DNA of 64,000 nt, taken from assembly GCF_028289705.1 (NCBI RefSeq), contig NZ_JANQOI010000137.1:32044-96043 (forward strand), read 5' to 3'. The translations under genes and the position numbers were made by a program. The stretch comes from Pelagibius sp. Lineage in GTDB: Bacteria > Pseudomonadota > Alphaproteobacteria > Kiloniellales > Kiloniellaceae. Positions 57,970 through 64,000 of the stretch are shown piece after piece. Below the pieces are notes generated by a model. The model saw nothing but the letters and a program-made list of their open reading frames with translations. It made no database searches and had not been told where the DNA came from. How positions within the stretch are numbered: position 1 is the first letter of the stretch; each line of letters begins with the position of its first letter.

Positions 57970-58935
57970 ATGAAACGCAGAACCTTTCTGAGAGGCGCCG
58001 CTGCGGCGGCTGTCCTTGCGGCTGCCGGACCCTTTGCCACCGCGCAGGCCGCCGACTACCCGCGCCGTCCCATCAACATCGTCGTTCCCTTTAAGGCCGG
58101 TGGCGGCACCGACGCCTATGCGCGCGCCCTCTCCGCCGCTGCCGAAGGCGTGCTCAAGGTGCCCCTGGTGGTGGTCAACAAGCCCGGTTCCGGCGGCCTG
58201 AACGGCGCCCAGTCGGCGATGCGCGCGCGGCCCGACGGCTATACCGTCATGCTGACCTCGGGCGGCTCGTTCCTGCTGTCGACCATGCTTCGCGACACCC
58301 CTGTCGACCCCTTCGGGAGCTTCAAGATCGTTGCCCAGGTGGGTGAACTGCAGACCTCGCTAATGGTGCCGGCGGCGAGCGGCTTCACGTCGGTGCAGGA
58401 CGTCATCGAGGCGGCGAAGCAGAACCCGGGCGCGTTGCGCTGGGCTCATTCCGGGCGCGGCGGCTTCCACCATGTCGCCGGTCTCGGCTTCCTGGCGAAG
58501 AACGGCCTCCAGGCGCAGGACGTTCCCTTCAAGGGCGGCGGTCCGGCCCGGGCGGCCCTGATCGGCGCCCAGACCGATTTCGGTTTCATCGGCGTGCAGC
58601 AGGCGCGCGGCTTCGAGGAACAGCTTCGGCCCCTGGCGGTGAACGCCGAGGAGCGCGACGGCGTGATGACCGAGGTTCCCTCCTTCGGCGAGATCGGTGT
58701 GCCCTTTGCCGCCATCAGCTCGCCGGTCATCGTCTTCGCGCCCAAGGACACGCCCGACGACGTGGTGGCCAGCCTCACGGCCGCTCTGCAGGAGATCGTG
58801 GCGAAGCCGAAGTTTGCCGAACTCCTTGCGGCGCGCGGCACCGGGCCCGGCTTTGCCGGTCCGGCGGCGGCCGAGGCGAAGCTGCGGGCCATGAAGGCCG
58901 ACGCCGAGCCGTTGCTGGCCAGCCTCACCAACTGA
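57970..58935 (+). CDS. tctC: Tripartite tricarboxylate transporter substrate-binding protein (TctC)
   Basis: A 321-residue periplasmic binding protein of the TctC/Bug family. The signal peptide has RRTFLRG, a twin-arginine motif, and ends near AQAADYP. The mature protein opens with PRRPINIVVPFKAGGGTDAYARAL, the canonical TctC start. It binds a carboxylate such as citrate and hands it to TctAB. GGAGG lies 5 nt before the ATG. It is the first gene of the tctCBA-lyase operon. Confidence 0.92.
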   Translation: MKRRTFLRGAAAAAVLAAAGPFATAQAADYPRRPINIVVPFKAGGGTDAYARALSAAAEGVLKVPLVVVNKPGSGGLNGAQSAMRARPDGYTVMLTSGGSFLLSTMLRDTPVDPFGSFKIVAQVGELQTSLMVPAASGFTSVQDVIEAAKQNPGALRWAHSGRGGFHHVAGLGFLAKNGLQAQDVPFKGGGPARAALIGAQTDFGFIGVQQARGFEEQLRPLAVNAEERDGVMTEVPSFGEIGVPFAAISSPVIVFAPKDTPDDVVASLTAALQEIVAKPKFAELLAARGTGPGFAGPAAAEAKLRAMKADAEPLLASLTN

Positions 58936-58946
58936 GGCGCCGGGCC

Positions 58947-59414
58947 ATGAAGACCTTGGTGGAAGGCGGGGTGCTCGCGCTGATCGGCGCGGGCGCCCTC
59001 TGGGGCGCCCTGCAGGTGCCGCCCGCCGCGCCGGGCGAGGTAGGGGCAGGCCTCTTTCCGACGCTCATCGCGGCGGCCCTCATTGTTATCGGCGGAGCCA
59101 TGGCCATCACGGGCTTGAAGGGCAGGGGCGAGGCCGGCGCATCCCCGGCCATCCGCACCCTGGCGGAAGTGGGCGGCCTGTCGTTCCTGTCGTTCGCCTA
59201 CTGGTGGGCCATCGGCGCGGTCGGCTACCTGCTGGCCACGGCCGTGGCCGCGCCGCTGGCGCTGGCCGCCTTCGACGTGCGCCGGCCCCTGGTGCTGGGG
59301 TTGGCCGCTTTGCTCTGCCCGCTCGCCTATCACCTGGTGTTCTTCGAGGCGCTGGGCGTCTTCCCGCCCTACGGGGCGTACTTCGACCTCCTCGATCTGC
59401 TTCAGGGGAGCTGA
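58947..59414 (+). CDS. tctB: Tripartite tricarboxylate transporter small membrane subunit (TctB)
   Basis: A 155-residue membrane protein with four hydrophobic helices. It shares the TctB pattern of a first helix, a GEVGAGLFPTLIAAALIVIG segment, and paired C-terminal helices. It forms the transport channel with TctA. Its gene lies 11 bp after tctC and 3 bp before tctA. Confidence 0.9.
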   Translation: MKTLVEGGVLALIGAGALWGALQVPPAAPGEVGAGLFPTLIAAALIVIGGAMAITGLKGRGEAGASPAIRTLAEVGGLSFLSFAYWWAIGAVGYLLATAVAAPLALAAFDVRRPLVLGLAALLCPLAYHLVFFEALGVFPPYGAYFDLLDLLQGS

Positions 59415-59417
59415 GCC

Positions 59418-60920
59418 ATGGAAATCTTTGCCGGCCTCGCCCTGGTGCTGACCGATCCCAATCTGTTGCTGGCGATTCTGCTGGCGGCGGTGGTGGGCAT
59501 GGTGGTCGGTGCCACGCCGGGCCTCACCGCGGCAGCGGCCATCGCCATGCTGCTGCCCATCACCTTCTACATGGATCCCCTCTTCGCCCTGGCCTTCCTC
59601 TACGTGATCGGCAAGTCCGGACGCTACGGCGGGTCGATTGCCGCGATCCTGTTCAATACGCCGGGCACCGCGGCCTCGGCGGCGACCCAGATCGACGGCT
59701 ATCCGCTGGCGCGCCGGGGCAAGGCGGGCAAGGCCCTGAAGGTGGCCACGGTCTCTTCGGTGATCGGCGATTACATGGGCGACATTCTGTTGATCGTCGG
59801 CGTCGGCTGGATCGCCGCCCTGGCGCTGAAGCTGGGGCCGCCGGAATACTTCGCCATCTACTTCGCTGCCTTCGTGGTGATCGGCTCGGTCATCGGCAAG
59901 TCGGTGCTCAAGGGTCTCGCCAGCGCCGTCCTCGGCATGCTGGTGGCCATGGTGGGTCTCGATCCGATCTCCGGCGAGGAGCGCTTTACCTTCGGCAACT
60001 TCGACCTCTCCAACGGGATCGGGCTGGTGCCCCTGATGATCGGCATCTTCGTGTTGGGCGAGGTCTTCGCCCAGATGGAGGTCCGCAAGCAGCAGGTGGA
60101 CGCCTTCGAGACCGGCGATGACGACGACAGGGCGCGCAACGGCCTGAGCTGGCGGGAGTACAAACCCTGCCTGCCCCATGTCCTGCGCGGCGGCTTCATC
60201 GGCGCCGGGATCGGCGTGCTGCCCGGCCTTGGCTCGGCCATCGCCGCCTTCATCTCCTATGGCGAGGGCAAGCGCCGCGCCGCCAACGGCGAAGACTGGG
60301 GCAAGGGCGCGCTGGAAGGCATCGCCGCGCCGGAATCGGCCAACAATGCCGTCTCCGGCCCCTCCATGGCGCCGCTGCTGACCCTCGGTATTCCGGGCAG
60401 CACCATCGGCGCGATCCTTCTGGGGGTCTTCCTGATCCACGGCATCCAGGTCGGGCCGACGCTCTTCCTCACCTCCAAGGATCTGGTCTACGGGCTCTTC
60501 GCCGCAGGCCTCATCGGCATCGCGCTCTATGGGCTGATCGGCTATTTCGGCGCTGCCTTTGTCGGGCGCCTGATCCTCAAGATTCCCACCAACATCCTTT
60601 ATCCGCTGATCTTCCTGACCGCCTTCATCGCCGCCTATTCGGCGCGCGGTTCGATGTTCGATGTGCTGGTGATGATCTGCGCGGGGATCGGCGGCTGGCT
60701 GATGCGCAAGTTCGATTTCAACCCGGCGGCCTTCGTCATCGCCTTCGTGCTGGCCGGCGGCGCCGAGGAGACCCTGCGCCAGGCCCTGCTGATGTCGGAC
60801 TCCGGCTGGGGCATCTTCGCCGAGCGGCCCTTTGCCATCGCCTTCCTCGCGCTCGGGCTCTTCGCGGTGGCCATGCGGCTGCGCGGCGCCATGAAACGGC
60901 GCGCAATGCAGCAGGCCTGA
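59418..60920 (+). CDS. tctA: Tripartite tricarboxylate transporter large membrane subunit (TctA)
   Basis: A 500-residue inner-membrane protein with about eleven helices. The N-terminal TctA signature is VVGMVVGATPGLTAAAAIAMLLP, and GSIAAILFNTPGTAASAATQIDGYP is the conserved loop. The second half repeats the motif with GIPGSTIGAILLGVFLI. It carries the solute across the inner membrane using an ion gradient. AGGGGAG lies 7 nt before the ATG. Confidence 0.95.
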   Translation: MEIFAGLALVLTDPNLLLAILLAAVVGMVVGATPGLTAAAAIAMLLPITFYMDPLFALAFLYVIGKSGRYGGSIAAILFNTPGTAASAATQIDGYPLARRGKAGKALKVATVSSVIGDYMGDILLIVGVGWIAALALKLGPPEYFAIYFAAFVVIGSVIGKSVLKGLASAVLGMLVAMVGLDPISGEERFTFGNFDLSNGIGLVPLMIGIFVLGEVFAQMEVRKQQVDAFETGDDDDRARNGLSWREYKPCLPHVLRGGFIGAGIGVLPGLGSAIAAFISYGEGKRRAANGEDWGKGALEGIAAPESANNAVSGPSMAPLLTLGIPGSTIGAILLGVFLIHGIQVGPTLFLTSKDLVYGLFAAGLIGIALYGLIGYFGAAFVGRLILKIPTNILYPLIFLTAFIAAYSARGSMFDVLVMICAGIGGWLMRKFDFNPAAFVIAFVLAGGAEETLRQALLMSDSGWGIFAERPFAIAFLALGLFAVAMRLRGAMKRRAMQQA

Positions 60921-60932
60921 GGAGCGGGACGC

Positions 60933-62240
60933 ATGCACGCGCTGCTCGACTGGCCCCTTTATGAGGAGATCTTCTCGGAAGCGGACATGCGTGCAGTCTT
61001 CAGCCAAGGGGCGACCATCGGCCGCTGGCTGGAAGTGGAAACTGCGATCTCCGCGGCCCAGGCCGAACTCGGCATCATCCCCCGCGAGGCGGCGGCGGCC
61101 ATCGCTGCCGCTGCCGGCGAGGGGCCCTTCGACGACGCCCGCCTGGCGGCCGAGATGATCCTGGCGGGCCGGCCGATCATCGGCCTCTGCCGTCAGCTCA
61201 AGGAGCGGGTCGGCCCCGAGCACGAAGACTGGGTGCACTGGGGCGTCACCACCCAGGACGTCATGGACAGTGCCACCGTGCTGCAACTGCGCGAGGGTCT
61301 CGGCGTCATCGAGGGCGGGCTCGCGGCGCTGCTTGCCAGGCTCTCGGATCTGGCGCAGGAGCATTGCGATACGCCGATCATCGGGCGCACAAACGGCCAG
61401 CACGCCCAGCCTCTGTCTCTCGGCCTGAAGCTCTCCGTCTGGGTCGAGGAATTGACGCGGCGGCGGGGCGCTCTGCAAGACGCCGCGGCCCGTGGCCTGC
61501 TGCTTCAGTTCGGCGGCGCCGTCGGGTCGCTGGCGGCCTACGGCACGCTGGGGCCCGCCCTGCGCGACGAGGTCGGCAAGCGGCTCGGCCTGCCGGTTCC
61601 CAGGGTCCACTGGCAAAACGCCCGCGACGGCATCGCCGAGGTCCTGACGGCACTCGGTCTGCTCTGCGCGAGCCTGGAGAAGATCGCCCATGAGGTGAAC
61701 CGTCTGGCCAGCACCGACATCGCCGAAGTCCATGAAGGTCATCGCCCGGGGCGTGGCGCCTCCAGCGCCATGACCCACAAGCGCAACCAGCGCGCCTCCG
61801 AGTTCGCCGAGGCGGTGGCCCGTCTGGGTCGCATGCGCGCAGGCGCCGCGCCGGAGCTGATGGGCCACGAGCACGAACGTTCCGGCGGGGTCTGGGTCGC
61901 CGAATGGGTCACGGTGCCGGAGGTTTTTCTCTATGCCTCCGGCGCGCTGCGCTGGGCGCGGAGCCTCTTCGCCGGCTTCGCTGTCGACCGAAAGGCCATG
62001 GTGCGCAATCTGATGGTCACCCGGGGTCTGGCCTTTTCCGAGACCGCCACGCTGTCGCTGGCGGCGAAGCTTGGACGGACGGAGGCCCGTCGCCTGGTCG
62101 AGAAGGCCTGCGATTCGGTGCGCGCGAACGGACACACGTTGGAAGAGGCCCTGCTGTCCGATCCGGCGGTAACCGCCAGGGTCTCGGCGGAGGAAATCGC
62201 CGGGCTTTTCGAGCTGTCCCGCCACCTGGGCCCAAGCTAG
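60933..62240 (+). CDS. Fumarase/aspartase superfamily lyase (adenylosuccinate-lyase or CMLE-like)
   Basis: A 435-residue member of the fumarase/aspartase superfamily. The mobile-loop signature is GRGASSAMTHKRNQ near residues 271-284, where most family members have GSSAMPHKRNP. WVHWGVTTQDVMD near residue 100 is another conserved block. The reaction is elimination or cycloisomerisation, for example 3-carboxy-cis,cis-muconate cycloisomerase or a related lyase on a carboxylate. It lies in the tct operon, so it probably acts on the imported acid; the exact substrate is unknown. The gene begins 12 bp after tctA. Confidence 0.82.
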   Translation: MHALLDWPLYEEIFSEADMRAVFSQGATIGRWLEVETAISAAQAELGIIPREAAAAIAAAAGEGPFDDARLAAEMILAGRPIIGLCRQLKERVGPEHEDWVHWGVTTQDVMDSATVLQLREGLGVIEGGLAALLARLSDLAQEHCDTPIIGRTNGQHAQPLSLGLKLSVWVEELTRRRGALQDAAARGLLLQFGGAVGSLAAYGTLGPALRDEVGKRLGLPVPRVHWQNARDGIAEVLTALGLLCASLEKIAHEVNRLASTDIAEVHEGHRPGRGASSAMTHKRNQRASEFAEAVARLGRMRAGAAPELMGHEHERSGGVWVAEWVTVPEVFLYASGALRWARSLFAGFAVDRKAMVRNLMVTRGLAFSETATLSLAAKLGRTEARRLVEKACDSVRANGHTLEEALLSDPAVTARVSAEEIAGLFELSRHLGPS

Positions 62241-62278
62241 TGCCACCACCGGCCTCTCGGAGGAGACGGCCTTCTTGC

Positions 62279-62306
62279 TTGACAAAACTACAAATCTAGT
62301 TATTTA
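62279..62306 (+). promoter_or_regulatory. Promoter and operator of the ArsR-permease unit
   Basis: TTGACA (62279-62284, consensus -35) and TATTTA (62301-62306) lie 16 bp apart. The sequence AAAACTACAAATCTAG (62284-62299) fills the spacer and recurs almost exactly before the permease gene. A repressor bound here would block RNA polymerase. The start codon at 62314 is close behind, so the leader is very short. Confidence 0.65.
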
Positions 62307-62313
62307 GAAAGGT

Positions 62314-62628
62314 ATGACTGCGAAAGCCTCCGTTGCCCGCGCCCTGGCCGCCCTCGGCCATGAGGCGCGCCTCGACATCTACCGCTTGCTCGTGCGGGCA
62401 GGGGAGGAGGGCTTGAACGTGGGCGACATCGGCGATCACCTGAAGATGCCCGCTTCGACCCTGGCGCACCACCTCTCCACCCTGGTGTCGGCTGATCTGG
62501 TGATTCAGGAGCGGCGCGGCCGCGAGGTGGTGAACCGCGCCGACTACGATGCCATGCGGCGCACCGTCGGCTTTCTCACCGACAAGTGCTGCACCGGCGT
62601 CAGCCTTTTGACGGAGGATGCAGCGTGA
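62314..62628 (+). CDS. ArsR/SmtB family transcriptional repressor
   Basis: A 104-residue winged-helix repressor. The DNA-reading segment is VGDIGDHLKMPASTLAHHLSTLVSADLV. Near the C-terminus is KCCTG, a cysteine pair that could bind a metalloid or metal; the classic CVC motif of ArsR alpha-3 sites is absent. It probably represses its own gene and the permease, through the two related operators. AAAGG lies 5 nt before the ATG. Confidence 0.92.
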   Translation: MTAKASVARALAALGHEARLDIYRLLVRAGEEGLNVGDIGDHLKMPASTLAHHLSTLVSADLVIQERRGREVVNRADYDAMRRTVGFLTDKCCTGVSLLTEDAA

Positions 62629-62657
62629 GCAAGGGCAGCCTTTTCTTTTGGGCAGAT

Positions 62658-62673
62658 AAAACTAGAAACCTAG
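62658..62673 (+). promoter_or_regulatory. Second copy of the ArsR-site motif before the permease gene
   Basis: AAAACTAGAAACCTAG differs from the motif at 62284-62299 at only two of 16 positions. It ends 10 bp before the permease ATG and contains the dyad CTAG...CTAG. Recurrence of the motif suggests that the same repressor controls both genes separately. Confidence 0.6.
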
Positions 62674-62683
62674 AGGTATCGCG

Positions 62684-63733
62684 ATGACGGACTTTGCCTT
62701 ACAGGCGCGCGCTCTGGGTCTGGGCATGGCGGCGAGAACCTGGCGGGAGGAGCGGGTCTGGCTGACCGCGGGGCTGATTCTCGCTTTGCTGTTTCTCCTC
62801 GTGCCGGCTCAGGCGAACGACAGCGTCGCCTTCGTGCTTGGCGCGCTGGCGCAGACCGCGCCCTACCTGCTGCTGTCCATCGGCATCGCCGCCTATGCCG
62901 GTGCCTCCGGCGCCGACAACATCATCGCCCGCGCCTTCACCGGCTCGCCCCATCTGATGATCGTGCTGGCGGCCCTGGCCGGCGGGCTCTCGCCCTTCTG
63001 CTCCTGCGGGGTCATTCCGCTGATCGCCGCGCTGCTCAGCATGGGCGTGCCGCTCTCCGCGGTCATGGCCTTCTGGCTCGCCTCGCCGGTGATGGACCCC
63101 TCCATGTTCGTGCTTACCGCTGGTGTGCTGGGCACCGAGTTCGCCGTGGCCAAGACCTTGGCCGCCATCGGTCTCGGCTTCTTCGGCGGCTATGCCACCC
63201 TGACCCTGATGCGCGCCGGGGCTTTGAGCGAACCCCTGCGCGAGGGGATCGGCAATGGCGGCTGCGGCGGCGCCAAGGTGCGTGCGCCCAAGCCGGTGGT
63301 CTGGCGCTTCTGGCAGGAGGAGGAGCGGGTTGCGAAGTTCGGGCGCGAGGCCGTCAAAACCACGTTGTTCCTCGGCAAGTGGCTGACCCTGGCCTTCCTG
63401 CTGGAAAGCCTGATGCTGGCTTATGTGCCGGCGGACTGGGTGGCCTCAGCCCTGGGCGGCGAAGGTCTGGCACCCATTGCCACGGCGACCCTCGTCGGTG
63501 TGCCGGCCTATCTCAACGGCTATGCCGCCCTGCCGCTGGTCGGCGGGCTCATCGAGCAGGGCATGGCCGCCGGCGCCGGTCTCGCCTTCCTGGTGGCCGG
63601 CGGCGTCACCTCGCTGCCCGCGGCGATTGCCGTCTTCGCCCTGGTGAAGCGCCCGGTCTTTGCCCTCTACATCGCCCTGGCGTTGAGCGGCTCCTTCGCC
63701 ACCGGTCTCCTCTTCCAGGCCTGGATCGCGTGA
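62684..63733 (+). CDS. YraQ/DUF318 family permease
   Basis: A 349-residue membrane protein with about eight to ten helices. The family signature is FCSCGVIPLIAALLSMGVPLSAVMAFWLASPVMDP, split across residues 105-140. A cytosolic loop with Gly/Cys-rich GNGGCGGAKV follows. The second half repeats the fold with GVPAYLNGYAALPLVGGLIEQGM. Members paired with ArsR regulators are linked to arsenical or organic-metal export, but the substrate is not proven. GAGG lies 7 nt before the ATG. The cysteine pair in FCSCG is conserved in the family. Confidence 0.88.
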   Translation: MTDFALQARALGLGMAARTWREERVWLTAGLILALLFLLVPAQANDSVAFVLGALAQTAPYLLLSIGIAAYAGASGADNIIARAFTGSPHLMIVLAALAGGLSPFCSCGVIPLIAALLSMGVPLSAVMAFWLASPVMDPSMFVLTAGVLGTEFAVAKTLAAIGLGFFGGYATLTLMRAGALSEPLREGIGNGGCGGAKVRAPKPVVWRFWQEEERVAKFGREAVKTTLFLGKWLTLAFLLESLMLAYVPADWVASALGGEGLAPIATATLVGVPAYLNGYAALPLVGGLIEQGMAAGAGLAFLVAGGVTSLPAAIAVFALVKRPVFALYIALALSGSFATGLLFQAWIA

Positions 63734-63766
63734 CGGAAGCTGCGCTCCTGAAGGAAAGGGAAGGGC

Positions 63767-63802
63767 CCCGCCAGCGCCTTCCGGCCCGCCAGCGCCTTCC
63801 GG
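63767..63802. repeat. Perfect 18-bp tandem duplication
   Basis: CCCGCCAGCGCCTTCCGG occurs twice head to tail (63767-63784 and 63785-63802). It is non-coding as far as I can see. Replication slippage or excision of an element could explain it. Confidence 0.7.
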
Positions 63803-64000
63803 ATCGAGGTCGACCCCCTGACGGCGCGGTGGATAGGCGCTTAGAGGCTGTCCCAAATGAAGCGTTTCCCGACAGAGGGGTGCGGCTCGCTGCCCCCCAG
63901 ACCGTCATTGCCGGACTCGTATGGTGATTTTGTTGTCAAGGCCGGGTATCGGTTTGGGATATTGATCTTTCAGGCTTTGTTTTCTGGGTTCTCTGATCGG
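63803..64000. other. Terminal intergenic region, possible edge of a mobile element
   Basis: No gene is supported in the last 198 bp. Composition changes to AT-richer from about 63920, and GAGGCTGTCCCAAAT near 63845 looks like the start of an insertion-sequence inverted repeat. The other end lies outside the window, so this cannot be confirmed here. Confidence 0.3.

Noticed and set aside
58446..62285. A 1279-codon open frame on the minus strand
   Set aside because: It runs antisense over tctC, tctB, tctA and the lyase, which have clear family motifs and ribosome sites. Its His/Arg/Gly/Glu-rich product is typical of antisense frames in GC-rich genes.

Overview
The window is GC-rich DNA with dense gene packing, short ATGA overlaps, and synonymous codon bias toward G/C. 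The gene content points to an alphaproteobacterium, probably in or near the Rhodospirillales/Kiloniellales. The indicators are a Caulobacter-type tad/cpa pilus locus, a long Rrf2-sufBCDSUT-erpA operon, tripartite tricarboxylate (Tct) transport, Tat-exported binding proteins, and PAS-rich hybrid kinases of the NahK/ErcS type. The genus assignment is inference only. I see no rRNA, tRNA, CRISPR array or complete insertion sequence.

Layout. 0.07-4.55 kb (minus strand): a double GNAT acetyltransferase, mercaptopyruvate sulfurtransferase, AlaX-type tRNA editing protein, cysteine synthase and a Nudix hydrolase, a small cysteine/sulfur neighbourhood. 4.7-12.3 kb (plus): an alpha/beta hydrolase-OsmC fusion, a long leader with a perfect 16-bp palindrome, then a complete dipeptide-type ABC importer whose two ATPases are fused. 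12.4-18.7 kb: a SPOR lipoprotein, a small conserved-looking protein, a large PAS/hybrid histidine kinase and a cardiolipin synthase.

18.8-27.6 kb (minus): the tad/cpa pilus locus flp-cpaA-(28-codon ORF)-cpaB-cpaC-cpaD-cpaE-cpaF-tadB-tadC, with strong hairpins just behind the pilin gene. 27.8-35.4 kb: glycosyltransferases, an STT3-like GT-C membrane protein, a second multi-span membrane protein, a lipid-flippase-like protein and a methyltransferase, possibly acting on surface glycans or the pilin. 35.5-42.7 kb (minus): the SUF iron-sulfur operon with its Rrf2 repressor and an extra small gene between sufB and sufC.

42.9-50.9 kb is the most unusual part: two tandem class I cytochromes c and three cytochrome P460-family paralogues. 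One of the three carries about 209 residues of Cys-Asn-Pro-Cys repeats between its signal peptide and its haem domain. A Sel1 protein, an MscS-like channel and upp are interspersed. A 171-bp element with terminal inverted repeats follows the third P460 gene.

51.1-56 kb: a lower-GC plsY-like gene, a 945-residue PrsT-like TPR protein and a PEP-CTERM protein, which are the parts of an exosortase system without the exosortase itself. 56-64 kb: a stand-alone Lrp-type sensing domain, a GNAT, a LysR regulator divergent from tctCBA plus a fumarase/aspartase-superfamily lyase, and an ArsR regulator with a YraQ/DUF318 permease whose promoters share a near-identical operator.

Start codons were chosen from Shine-Dalgarno spacing and family alignment by eye. 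Residue positions are approximate unless derived from a stated coordinate.
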